Shown in pieces: positions 21,130 to 31,551 of a DNA stretch of 64,000 bases. Position 1 is the stretch's first letter. Every line of letters starts with the position of its first letter. The notes under the pieces were generated by a model, which saw only the letters and a list, made by a program, of their open reading frames with translations, did no database searches and was not told where the DNA came from. The stretch is from Sipunculus nudus (lineage: Eukaryota > Annelida > Sipuncula > Golfingiida > Sipunculidae), in NCBI GenBank assembly GCA_026874595.1, contig CM049311.1:56057953-56121952 (forward strand). Reading direction: 5' to 3'. Both the position numbers and the translations under genes were made by a program.

Positions 21130-22700
21130 GAATCCGTTTATTTCAAAATTATTTCAAGTAGGGACCTTGAAATTTGAAATTTCTGAAATTTGGCATGTTC
21201 ATCCATCTTGAAAAGTTTTCTTGTAATCCGGACAGATGGTGCCACTTCCTTTTTTTAGTAAAATAAATAAATGCTCTTTTCTCATGGGTGATTCGCAGTT
21301 TTGGCCTCAAATTGTGTAAATCCAAGACTGGTGGCTCCATCTGCAATCGTTTTCCCGTCGCGTCTATCCTTACACGTGCTTTTTGGTGAAAATTGCTCTT
21401 ATCTTAGGATTGGGTCAAGGTATTCTCTGATATTTGGCATGTTCATCTATCTTGGAACGTTTTCTGGTAAACCAGACCGGTGGCGCCACAGACCTTTTCG
21501 TTGTTGTAGAATAAATTAATGCTCGTTTCTAAGGAGTGATTTGCAGTAGTGGCCTGAAATAGTGCATGTACATAGATCTTGGACTCCTCCATCTTATATA
21601 TAAGACTGGTGGCGCCATCTGCAATCGTTTTCCTGCGGCGTCCATCTGTACATGTGCTCTGGGTGAAAATTCCTCATATCTCATCAGTGGGTCAAGGTAT
21701 TGGTCAGAAATCTGACATGTTCATCCATCTTGGAACGTTTTCTCGTAAATCATATAGGTGGCGCGTCTTACCTTCCTGTTTTCGTTAAATAAATCAATGC
21801 CCTTTTCGCAGGAACGATTTGCAGTATTGGACTGAAATTGTGTATATCCTAAGATCTTGGAGTCCTCCATGTTGTGATCAAGACTGGTCCGCCATCTGCA
21901 ATCGTTTTTCAATGGCGTCCATCTGTTCATGTGCCTTTGGTGAAATTGCTCAGATCTCAGCAGTTGGTGTAGGTATTGGTCTGAAATTTGGCATGTTCAT
22001 CCATCTTGGAACGTTTTCTCGTAAACCAGACAGGTGGCGCCACTTACCTTTCTGTATTCGTTGAATAAGTCAATGCCCTTTTGTAGGAGTGATTTGCAGT
22101 ATTGGCCTGAAATTGTGTATATCCTTAGATCTTGGACTCTTCCATGTTGTACTTAAGACTGGTAGCGCCACCTGCAATCATTTTCCTGCGCCAGACAGGT
22201 GGCGCCACTAACCTTTCTGTTTCGTTGAATAAAATAATGCCACTCTCTCAGGAGTGATTAGAAGAATTGAAACTGTGTATATCCATAGATCTTGGAGTTC
22301 TACATGTTGTGTTCAAGACTGGTGGTGCCATCTGCAATAGTTTTCCCGTGGTGTCCATCCGTACATGTGTTTTTGGCAAAAATTGCTAAAATCTCAGGAG
22401 TGGTTCAAGGTATTGGTCTGAAAATTGGCATGTCTATCCCTCTTGGAAAGTTTTCTCATAAACCAGGGAGGTACTTTGAAAATATTCTTCTCAGAAATCA
22501 TGGAGCCTAATTCATTAATAATTCACATAAATGATCCCAGAGACGATCTCTCTAAAGTTTGTTCAAATGGTATCATATTGGTCAATTTTCACAGAGTTAC
22601 AGTAATTTGAATTCAGTCAATTGGCTAAGAAGGATACTAACATTAAAATCTCAGAAACGGTCTACACAAGACTGGTGGAGCCACCTACAATTATTTTTGT
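21130..22700 (+). repeat. Array of GGTGGCGCCACC repeats (same family as 11160-15500)
   Basis: Units of roughly 270-290 bp alternate two blocks. One reads 'GGCATGTTCATCCATCTTGGAA.GTTTTCTCGTAAACCAGAC' followed by GGTGGCGCCAC; the other 'TATATCCATAGATCTTGGACT.TCCAT' followed by AAGACTGGTGGCGCCATCTGCAATCG-type sequence (each described in pieces). Palindrome copies or variants lie near 21240, 21332, 21480, 21608, 21758, 22035, 22161, 22197, 22321 and 22675. Frames open through it are repeat-derived. Confidence 0.65.
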
Positions 22701-22907
22701 GTTGTGTGCACCCATACTAGTATTTCAGCAGTGATGTTCGTGATATTGGTGCATGTACTCAGGTTAAAAATGTTCAGTGCTCGCATCGTACATATACATG
22801 TCACACTCGTACGTGAAAAAAATAACGGTCGCGCATAGAAGCATTATATCTAATGTATATTAGGCCTGTAGGCCTTGTTTTCTTATATGGTATTTCTTAC
22901 TGTTCAG
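22701..22907 (+). other. Intron sequence upstream of the exon array
   Basis: Unique sequence ending in TTTCTTACTGTTCAG, a good acceptor at 22906-22907. Its last 19 bases are related to the end of the intron repeated inside the array (TACTTGCTACTTTTCAG), so it is an older relative of that intron. Confidence 0.45.
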
Positions 22908-22997
22908 CTTATGATGATTGAAGTCCCTGCATTGTGGAACCGTTACTTTGTGTTTGATTTTGATAAGGTACCAAGCCTGAATAAATTGTTCACCAGT
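22908..22997 (+). CDS. Array exon 1 (divergent copy)
   Basis: 90 nt, phase 0 to 0, between acceptor CAG (22905-22907) and GTAATT (22998). It reads LMMIEVPALWNRYFVF, then DFDKVPSLNKLFTS. It differs from copies 2-5 in its first residues and at residue 9 (Leu for Lys), so it is the older, diverged member. An alternative donor after DFDK (AAG|GTACC at 22968) would give a 60-nt exon, also phase-neutral. I favour the 90-nt form because similarity to the terminal exon stops exactly after ACC AGT. Confidence 0.5.
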
Positions 22998-23089
22998 GTA
23001 ATTTTTTGTTGGTTGAGTTATTGTAGCACGCATGCGTTTACTGTTTATGCAGATGTAGTTTTACCCAACTGGTACTTGCTACTTTTCAG

Positions 23090-23179
23090 CTTTTGTTAAA
23101 TGAAGTCCCTGCAAAGTGGAACCGTTACTTTGTGTTTGATTTTGATAAGGTACCAAGCCTGAATAAATTGTTCACCAGT
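23090..23179 (+). CDS. Array exon 2
   Basis: 90-nt copy, starting after TACTTTTCAG. It encodes LLLNEVPAKWNRYFVF, then DFDKVPSLNKLFTS. Followed by a 92-nt GT...AG intron (23180-23271). Indistinguishable from exon 3 by eye. Confidence 0.5.
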
Positions 23180-23271
23180 GTAATTTTTTGTTGGTTGAGT
23201 TATTGTAGCACGCATGCGTTTACTGTTTATGCAGATGTAGTTTTACCCAACTGGTACTTGCTACTTTTCAG

Positions 23272-23361
23272 CTTTTGTTAAATGAAGTCCCTGCAAAGTG
23301 GAACCGTTACTTTGTGTTTGATTTTGATAAGGTACCAAGCCTGAATAAATTGTTCACCAGT
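23272..23361 (+). CDS. Array exon 3
   Basis: Same sequence as exon 2, including the following 92-nt intron (23362-23453). Confidence 0.5.
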
Positions 23362-23453
23362 GTAATTTTTTGTTGGTTGAGTTATTGTAGCACGCATGCG
23401 TTTACTGTTTATGCAGATGTAGTTTTACCCAACTGGTACTTGCTACTTTTCAG

Positions 23454-23543
23454 CTTTTGTTAAATGAAGTCCCTGCAAAGTGGAACCGTTACTTTGTGTT
23501 TGATTTTGATAAGGTACCAAGCCTGAAAAAATTGTTCACCAGT
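23454..23543 (+). CDS. Array exon 4
   Basis: Differs from exons 2-3 by T to A at 23528, changing SLNKLF to SLKKLF. Followed by the same 92-nt intron. Confidence 0.5.
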
Positions 23544-23635
23544 GTAATTTTTTGTTGGTTGAGTTATTGTAGCACGCATGCGTTTACTGTTTATGCAGAT
23601 GTAGTTTTACCCAACTGGTACTTGCTACTTTTCAG

Positions 23636-23725
23636 CTTTTGTTAAATGAAGTCCCTGCAAAGTGGAACCGTTACTTTGTGTTTGATTTTGATAAGGTACC
23701 AAGCCTGAAAAAATTGTTCACCAGT
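23636..23725 (+). CDS. Array exon 5
   Basis: Shares the SLKKLF change with exon 4, showing that 4 and 5 arose by duplication after the change or were homogenised. Followed by the 92-nt intron ending at 23817. Confidence 0.5.
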
Positions 23726-23817
23726 GTAATTTTTTGTTGGTTGAGTTATTGTAGCACGCATGCGTTTACTGTTTATGCAGATGTAGTTTTACCCAACTGG
23801 TACTTGCTACTTTTCAG

Positions 23818-24129
23818 CTTTTGTTAAATGAAGTCCCTGCAACGTGGAACCGTTACTTTGTGTTTGGTTTTGATAAGATACCAAGTCTGAATAAATTGTT
23901 CACCAGTGCTGCTGTTATACAACCTTGTAGAGCCCACGGTAAGTATGAAACACTGAATATCACCGATGAGGCACACATTGTAGAGTATTTTTTTACAACT
24001 GGTCATACAAGAGGATCGGAGGTTGAGACAACACTTTTAGAGGTTACTCTAAAAAACAAGAGGGGGGAAGTCCTCGCATATGTGTGGGCTAACTCCACCA
24101 TCCCAACTGTGACTTATTCCCAATACTGA
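23818..24129 (+). CDS. Terminal coding exon of the array gene, unrecognised protein
   Basis: After the same acceptor (TACTTTTCAG) the frame encodes LLLNEVPATWNRYFVF and DFDK-like GFDKIPSLNKLFTS. It then runs without an intron into about 74 further residues including VIQPCRAHGKYETLNITDE, IVEYFFTTGHTRG and LKNKRGEVLAYVWAN, stopping at TGA (24127-24129). This tail is well-composed, non-repetitive protein and is the main reason to believe that the upstream units are exons. The internal AAG|GTACC donor seen in other copies is AAG|ATACC here. A strong-looking donor (CACG|GTAAGTAT at 23939) lies in frame, so an alternative 3' splice form is possible. I do not recognise the family. Confidence 0.55.
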   Translation, partial: LLLNEVPATWNRYFVFGFDKIPSLNKLFTSAAVIQPCRAHGKYETLNITDEAHIVEYFFTTGHTRGSEVETTLLEVTLKNKRGEVLAYVWANSTIPTVTYSQY

Positions 24130-26578
24130 CAGTATGTATAATAATATGTCTAAATATACTTTTTGCAAATGATTTTAAATGGTCAAATGTAAATATTTAA
24201 AGAGACATGAAATTTCAATCAAAATACCTTTTACCGCCATCTACACATATTACGCCCACCAGCGGGATTGCAGCAAAGGCCTTAATACCCTACAACTCGT
24301 ATGGTTCATTATGAACGAACGTACTACTGAACCGCGATTAGGTCTAATTAAACATAGTCAGAATTAAAGTACTTTGTGCTCCAATTAATGTTTTCATACA
24401 TTTTACGCTAAACATCTTTCAAACCTCAAAGTAGCTCTCTTGTATGAGTAATAGTTATATATCTCACATATTTCATGTCACAATCACCTCTATTCAAACA
24501 AAAATATAGAGGCAAAGTATTTTGCAAATTCGAAAGCATCCATTTGAATGGATGAATTTTCCATACGTGAGACACCATCCATACTTCAGTAGAGAAGGAG
24601 AGGAGGAGGTTCATCAGCTATACCATAATCATAGGACGACTTGTTACTTACTTATTTGCTCTCTGAAATTTTAAAGGTGCCCATTCACCAACAAAAGTAA
24701 TATTCCGTAATATACAAGAGATGTATAATTTTAGAAAAATAAGGGTTATATAATGAAAGGTTTTGTTGTTTGAGACACTAAATATCTTATAAGTTGAATT
24801 TTTGGCTCAAATTGTTATCGTCCGCCATAACGTTATGCATGACGTTGATGACGCCGCCAACAAAAACAAGCTATATTTGAGCATTTTTGCTCATTATATC
24901 TAAAATATTTTGATAATCAAACTCTGTAAACCTTATTCTTATATAAATATACATTTCTGCTTATTAAAACCTTATTCTTATATAAATATACATTTCTGCT
25001 TATTATAGAATAAACAAAATTGGGAAATAATGCATTGAAAATAGTAAAATAAGCCTTTTACCAAAACCCGCTAAAATGCACATTTACCGATTCTGTTGTG
25101 ATGATTCTATATTATTTTGTTATGATTCTATAGTTCTAAATGTGTAAAAGAATTTTTAAATATTCTCGCAAGGGGTTTTTCTGGGTTTATATGTCCTTTT
25201 TAGAAATTTCTTATTATTTCCCTTTTTACATATTGTCTAAAATACATAACAATGATTGTTAGTTCAGGAATTCTTTAGTAACTTATATAAGCATTACACA
25301 ATTTATAGACTGACCTCTTATATTGGAACTATTTAAAGACATGATTTTTTCCTTCAACATAATTAAAAAAAAACTTGAAATAGACATATGATTTATTTTC
25401 CCTATTCTTTTAAAAACTAGAGAACCTAAGGAAAAGAATGATGTATGGTTTATGAAGATACCGTAAATTTAAAAAAATTTAAAATTGTAGTATAATTAAA
25501 CATATTAATTCATATAATTAATAGATTATCATATAGCTATAGAGCTATGGAGGTCCTAGTCTGCACATTAAATTTTATACTTAACGATAATATAGTATTT
25601 ACGGTCAAACTCTAATGAAATGTTGTGAGCGTATCTCCATTGCAGATACAAATATATGGAAACCTATGGTGAAACACTGAATAACGAATTAACGATCCTT
25701 GAATGTTTGACGACTCGAGACAGTTGTTACTTCTTATACCTCACAACGTTAGTTATAAATATTATTACTATTAACTGGTGTGAATTGCATAATTACTATA
25801 GTTTTGCTTTTCCCCCTCTAGAAACCTTTATGGGGATGATTGTACACACCAACCCCCTCCCCCACCTAAAACTCTGGGGATGCATCCCCCCATCCCCCTC
25901 CCCGCTATCTACGCCAGTGGTAGTATACATATTTGACTGTAAATTGAGCTAAAAGTGGAAGTTAAGTGCCCACAAAACGGTTTTCTTTCCTTTTCGTTGT
26001 ACTTTTATGAAAAGATAGGATGTACTAATGTTCAAGCTGAAGCTGCATGAAAACAAGTGAATAAGTATAAAGGAGCAAGGGACCGTATTTTTTTTACTGC
26101 ATACGCATTTATAATCCAAATACCCCATCCGGTTGTCGACACTTAGCAGACAGGACCACCAAAGTTTGATTTAGAAATACAGGTGAATGCTGTCTGCTTA
26201 TGTAATTTTGCATTCATATGATCTCGTTATCATGGCTTATTTTTGAGCTTTTATATCTTGACAGGCATAGCTAACTAACTTCACGCCTCTAGTGTACCAT
26301 GATCTTGCATTCACTCAGTAAAAAGTGTGTCAATCCTACCCTGTTCTATTTACTTTTGAACAAAATTTGAAAAATGATAATTAACCAGATCTCTTGTGGG
26401 TGATTTGCATACATTATTCAAAGCAGATTCTTAACATAGTTTCCTAGTAAACCTTCTCGCTGTCTTCAGTTGATGATGTACCAAGTCTCAAGGTGATTCC
26501 GATGTCAGACAGAGCAGGGTGTTATTCTACTAGGTCCAAATCAACACAATGTAAATCTGCAATTTTCTGCCTACTGTT
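24130..26578. other. AT-rich intergenic stretch
   Basis: No gene recognised. Contains a 39-bp direct tandem duplication (unit starts 24931 and 24970) and a 'GCCCATTCACC' repeat edge near 24675. A C-rich patch at 25815-25915 has the wording often seen at repeat ends. The stretch ends at the 5' LTR of the Gypsy element. Confidence 0.4.
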
Positions 26579-27968
26579 TGTGGCAGGGCCACCGAGATTA
26601 TTATTGTGATTTATGCATTCTTACCGGTTGATGCTGATTAGCGTTTTATGAGACATGTCTGGGTAACGAGAACGTAAGTTGGGTATCCGAGACATGGCGG
26701 TCGTGTGTTTGGTGGGTCCGCAGACCGGTGTCGATAAGAAGCTTTACAGGGTTTCTGTTCAGCTGTTCGGATGTAAGTTATATGTAAACTTGATTATTAT
26801 TGCCCCATTTAACGCTATACCGATAGTATGTAAGTTGTCATCATTGAGAACTTTTGTAATCGTTCGTTTTTTGAACATGCTGAAAGAGATTCTAGAATTG
26901 CGCCTTAGGATCTATGGCCCGTGTGCAAAAATCCTATTTGACTAGCTTTAATACGATCTTACAGAGCTTTTATTCTGTTATTATTTGAGGAATACCCTGT
27001 GAAGGAGGGATAGGACTTTGCCATATAGAATGTTTTGTCTAACTTAGGCATAGATCTTTTGGTATATCTAGTTGATGTCTTGATATGTCCGCTATTGCTT
27101 TTTATACTGTTGACGCTATAAATGCCATTTGTATTGCTGAAATGGATGTTTGTCCAGTTCGAGAAATATGCTTATATTGTATTATGGATCAAATGGTATG
27201 GGCTTGAGCCAACAAGAACTGTTGTTATCATAACCAAAACCTGTAGGTGGTGGACCTTGTATATCAAACTGTTATTTCATAGGGTTGGCCTAGTGAGGTT
27301 CAACTGATGCTCCATGGTATCTGGGTCCATGTGTGGTTCCTAGTGAGAAAGCAGCATAGTCGAGTACATGGTAACTATTGATGTATATGTAAATCATTAT
27401 GTAGTAATTTAGTATTTTTCTTATATTTTCTTAGATGAATATATGGAGTATATTGTACTGACTAAACAGTATTGTATGGTTTATTTAACATGGGACTGTG
27501 TATTATTATTATTATTATTATAAGAGTATACAGGTCTATTGACATAACTGTAGTAACTGGACTTGTAGTGTAATGTGTTCATATTATTACTGACTGTTTA
27601 GATAACAGCAAGGGATTATCAGGAGTATGTGTAAACATCCATATTTGTTTATTTTCGGTATTATTTTACTAGACTGATGTGTAATAAGATAATGTTATTA
27701 TATTGGTTATTGTGACTGGAAAGTGGATTCTGGCTGGCATACTAATCTGAGGATTATTATTTTGTATTTTGCAGGTGTAACCGACTTGTCAGCCACCGTT
27801 TTGTTTTTGGTTTTGGTTTTGTTTTTGTTTAGTTTTATATTTATTTTTTGTGTATCATACAGTTTTGTATACTAAGAACTTTTACTTGTTCCTTAATCAA
27901 GAATAAACATTTCACAATCAACCAAACGACTTCTTTTGCACCACCCAGTGTCGAACCGAGCACTGTCA
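26579..27968 (+). repeat. 5' LTR
   Basis: Begins TGTGGCAGGGCCACCG and ends GAGCACTGTCA, a TG...CA terminus. AATAAA at 27902 is the likely poly(A) signal. Contains a (TTA)n tract near 27500. Frames open inside it recur in the 3' LTR because the LTRs are copies; they show no conserved domain. Confidence 0.92.
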
Positions 27969-27975
27969 AAGAAAT

Positions 27976-27993
27976 TGGTACCAGGAGTGGGGT
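27976..27993 (+). other. Primer-binding site, tRNA-Leu
   Basis: TGGTACCAGGAGTGGGGT, seven bases inside the LTR, is complementary to the 3' end (including CCA) of animal tRNA-Leu of the UAA type. It marks where minus-strand DNA synthesis starts. Confidence 0.8.
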
Positions 27994-29820
27994 GGTGCAG
28001 GTTAAGGAAAGTAAACTTTTTAACGGTGGCTGACTAGAACAGGTGTGTGGACTCTGGAGGTAACCTGTGGGATGTGGGGCTACCTGAGACGCTGACTAGA
28101 ACAGGTGTGTGGACTCTGGAGGTAACCTGTGGGATGTGTGGCTGCCTGAAACGTGGTCACCTATGTGGAATCACTGAACTTGTTGTGTTACTGCCATGAG
28201 ACAGACATACCTGACTAAACTTTGAGGCATCACTTTGGTGTTCATCCGAGATTACGTACTGTTTCTGGTCCCCTGTGTCCTTGTGTGGACTAGTACTATT
28301 AAACCCAAGTATAACCAGAAGGACAGTTGCAGCTGCCTAGCAATTTGTTGTTTCCTTCACTCGTTCAGTGGATGTTTTATTTGGTTTGATGTCCACATCT
28401 GGAAATGTATTGCATATTCACTGATATGTTGATGAATAGTGATGATATGACTGTGTTTTGTTAATGTACTGATATTGAATTCATGAATATTGACAATATG
28501 ACTGTGGTTTGTATTTTTGCTAATGTTGGTTGGTATTGATGACATAATTATAGGGATATTTCATGTTTACTGAAGGGCTGAAACTTAATGGTCTTGTAAT
28601 AATTTATTGATGTGCAAACAACCTGGCAGGGGGCGCCACAGTGAGGAACAGTTAGCTGCACAAGGTATAGTAATATGAGTTGTTCTTCTGTATTGTTGTA
28701 TAAGGTGTACATGCCACAACATTTTTTGTGAATGATACCAGTCCTAAGCTGCCCCCCTGAACTGAACTTTAAAAACATGTTGACATAGTATGTGGGAAAG
28801 CCTTGGTTCTTCGTGGTTATTTGTTAAAGCTCTCATGTTTTTGTTTACCAGTCAGATGACCTGTAGGATGATCATCAGCAATATTGATAGTTGATAGTGC
28901 TTTGGTAACATGCATGTGTAAAGTGACAGAGTTTTCTATGTCCTACCAGATTTTATTTTTTGCTCTTTTGTGATAGATTTTGTCTTGCACTGTTAAGAGA
29001 TGTGAAGGTCTGTCTTTAGTTAATGTAGGCTGGATTTATGGTACTCGAACAGTAATCCGAGCAAAATGAATGTTTGTTGATGCTAGACCTTTCAGATATG
29101 AGAAGACAAACATTGTTTTAAAGTATTGCGGTTAACAGCAGTTGCCAGAGGTTGGTGAGTCAAGATGGTGTAACATTTTATAAGCAATTATCAGTAAATG
29201 TGTGGTTGTTTCACTGTGATACTAGTACATATTGGAGTGATCAACATAATAATATATCCTCATGTGACCTTGTGTAATATTCTCATATGACCTTGTGTAA
29301 CTTTAATCAGAAATGAATACATATTTTGCTGTGTAGTATGGGATATTTTGCTTGCATGCCGTTAATTTCACAACACTTGAAGTAGATGATAATGTGTATT
29401 GTGTATCACAATGGCACTTGTTCATGCTGATGTATATTACCATATTGTTTTACATGGACACTACTGTTATAGATAATGTGTGTTATGAGATTGCATGGGA
29501 CATTTCATGTTTCATGGAGTAATTGGATTTAACACTTGCATATGTATGTGGAGCTACCTCTAATTGTGACATATTTTGGTAGCGGGGCTTGTGACATTGT
29601 GATGTAAGAACTTTAGTTGAGGGGAATAGTGCAATCCTCTGTTGTGAAATTGATTCCCAGGGATCCTAGTGATCAGGTGCCTTGTTTACTGATCCCTAGT
29701 GACTGAATTGTTTTGTTCAAGGATCCGTAATCTGTGACTGTATTTACTTAGTTGGTAACCACGCTTAGGTTACTGATGATTTTGTTACTTTGTATATTCT
29801 TGGTGACTGTTGGGTTAGCA
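27994..29820 (+). other. Gypsy leader, 1.8 kb, with 62-bp duplication
   Basis: Unusually long untranslated region between the primer-binding site and gag. Two 62-bp copies starting at 28030 and 28092 (CTGACTAGAACAGGTGTGTG...) form a tandem duplication. A GGGGGCGCCACAG block lies at 28628. No coding frame is recognised; the stretch could hold packaging or translation signals. Confidence 0.5.
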
Positions 29821-31551
29821 ATGCCAGGTGACGAAGACAGGTTCGCTGACCTGCAGAGGCGGTTTGTAGAGCTTGAGAGTAATGGAGGTGCTAGGGCTCG
29901 GGTTATGTATAATACAAGGAGGCTTCCTAAGTTTACTGGTGAACCAGGTGAACTAGAGGATTGGGTGAGAGAGGCTAGATTTTTGGTTGAGTCGCAGGGA
30001 CTCCAAGGGAAGTCGGCAGGTGATTTCCTGATTTCATCGTTAGAAGGCCCGGCTAAGAAGGAGGTTCGTTTTGCGGAGGCAGCAATAAGAGAGTCACCAG
30101 AGGCTATATTCAAACTTCTTGAGGATGCGTTTGGGGAGAAAGCCACTAGTGGAAGGCTCGTATCTCTGCTTTTTAGTCGCAAGCAAAGGGATAGGGAATC
30201 ACTGAGAGATTTCTCCCACGTCCTTATGGAACTCCGTGACAGAATTTTATCCGTTGATAATGATGCGCTGCCCAACTCTGATAAACTTCTCAGGGACCAC
30301 TTTATTGATGGGTTGAGAGATGATAACCTCTACCAGGACATGATAAAGTTAGTGGAGGGCAAAGATGATGTTACATTTTGGGAAGTGAGGGATGCCACAC
30401 TTGATAGAGAGGGTCACCGTAAGCGTTTACATGCTACCACCAGGGAGGTAGAGTGTAGTGAGCAGAACAGTCTCTCAGAGATGACACAATTGCTTCGTAG
30501 TGTATTAGACCAACAGCAAAAACAGGACGTTAGGCTCCAGGAGCAGCAACAACTGATTCAAGAGCAGCAGAATCAAATCAGGGAACTAACCAACCAGTTG
30601 AAGTCTGTTAGTGTAGGTGCTAGTGGGTTCAAGGGAGCTAAGACACAAGGTAACTTCAGAAATAGTAATACTACTAAGCAGGGAAAGAGAAATTACCCGC
30701 TTAGATGCTTCAACTGTAATAGTCTGGACCATTTGGTGAAAGATTGTCCTTCAAGGAAGGATCTTGAAACTGGGAAAACCCCAAAGAAAGCTAATTTCAG
30801 TCAGCGAGACGAAGCTGACATAGACACACAGCCAGTGGTTCAGAGTGCAGAATCAGATTTATTACGGAATACTATAGGTGGGCGTCCAGTGGTTCAGGCC
30901 ACATTTGGTGGGTGCCAGATCAACTGCCTTGTAGATACGGGGTCAATGGTAACTACTCTGGACGAGGAGGCGTTCCAGAAAATGTGGAGAGAGAATGCGC
31001 CTCATTTGGCTGAAGTAGGTAATTTGCTCGCAGTGACGGCGGCTAATGGTCTCGATGTACCATATACTGGAGTAACCCATATGTACATTGAAGTCGAGGG
31101 CACACTTGTGCAAGATGTGGGCATTTTGATCACTAAAACAAGAAAAGACAAAAGGGAAGTGCCTGGGATTTTAGGAACAAATGTTCTGTCTCACCTGTCC
31201 AAGTTTAAGGATCTTATCACATTGGCTCAGAACCAGATATGTGTTCGAGAAAGTCGACAGGGAGGTTTTGTGAGAGTAGCAGGCATGTCTGAGATTGTAG
31301 TACCCCCTAGGAGCACTTGTGATGTCAAGGCTGTTGGACCAAGGATGGGACCAACTGCGCTGGTAGAGCAATTGTCACAGGGGCTCCCACGAGGCATGAA
31401 GACAGCCCCCACCTTGATAGATGCAAGGAAGAATTTTGTGTCCAAGAGGCAAACTTTAGTGAGGGAGAAGTGCGCCTTCGTCCAGGAACTCGTTTGGGAA
31501 CTATTCATCCTGTCAGCCATGTGCCAAGTGGAAAGTTCAGTGTTCAACTGA
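29821..31551 (+). CDS. gag-pro: Gypsy gag-protease
   Basis: Capsid, nucleocapsid and aspartic protease of the retrotransposon; structural proteins assemble the particle in which reverse transcription occurs. From ATG 29821 the frame gives 576 residues. The N-terminal capsid region (LPKFTGEPGELEDWVREA at about 18-60 onward) resembles the gag type domesticated as PNMA genes. A Gln-rich coiled region spans about 230-265, a CCHC zinc knuckle (CFNCNSLDHLVKDC) residues 296-309, and the protease active site LVDTGS has Asp at about 372. A start at 29776 would add a hydrophobic N-terminus; ATG 29821 is the more gag-like start. The last 35 or so residues are out of frame with the element's own pol because of a one-base loss at about 31440, so the natural gag-pro-pol join is broken. 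Confidence 0.88.
   Translation: MPGDEDRFADLQRRFVELESNGGARARVMYNTRRLPKFTGEPGELEDWVREARFLVESQGLQGKSAGDFLISSLEGPAKKEVRFAEAAIRESPEAIFKLLEDAFGEKATSGRLVSLLFSRKQRDRESLRDFSHVLMELRDRILSVDNDALPNSDKLLRDHFIDGLRDDNLYQDMIKLVEGKDDVTFWEVRDATLDREGHRKRLHATTREVECSEQNSLSEMTQLLRSVLDQQQKQDVRLQEQQQLIQEQQNQIRELTNQLKSVSVGASGFKGAKTQGNFRNSNTTKQGKRNYPLRCFNCNSLDHLVKDCPSRKDLETGKTPKKANFSQRDEADIDTQPVVQSAESDLLRNTIGGRPVVQATFGGCQINCLVDTGSMVTTLDEEAFQKMWRENAPHLAEVGNLLAVTAANGLDVPYTGVTHMYIEVEGTLVQDVGILITKTRKDKREVPGILGTNVLSHLSKFKDLITLAQNQICVRESRQGGFVRVAGMSEIVVPPRSTCDVKAVGPRMGPTALVEQLSQGLPRGMKTAPTLIDARKNFVSKRQTLVREKCAFVQELVWELFILSAMCQVESSVFN

Larger units (their letters stand above)
22908..23817 (+). repeat. Tandem array of five 182-bp exon+intron units
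   Basis: Units start at 22908, 23090, 23272, 23454 and 23636; the sixth start (23818) opens the terminal exon. The period is exactly 182 bp, and after the first 25 or so bases of unit 1 the copies differ at about one position. 182 is not a multiple of three, so reading straight through shifts frame and stops each time. The splice sites at the same place in each unit keep the exons in phase. Confidence 0.9.

Noticed and set aside
23093-23645. 62-residue frames running through each 182-bp unit as separate small genes
   Set aside because: Each stops in the next unit's acceptor region and the second half is intron sequence between consensus GT and AG; they are not independent genes.
22908-23817. 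CRISPR-like regular repeat array
   Set aside because: The repeats include the spacers, units are 182 bp and nearly identical throughout, and the DNA is animal nuclear; splice-site placement explains the structure better.
26679-27307. Small frames at 26679 and 27122 duplicated exactly at 35138 and 35581
   Set aside because: They lie inside the two LTRs and are duplicated because the LTRs are; no conserved domain.
29748-30275. 175-residue minus-strand frame opposite gag
   Set aside because: Ser/Leu-rich shadow of the gag coding frame; no homology.
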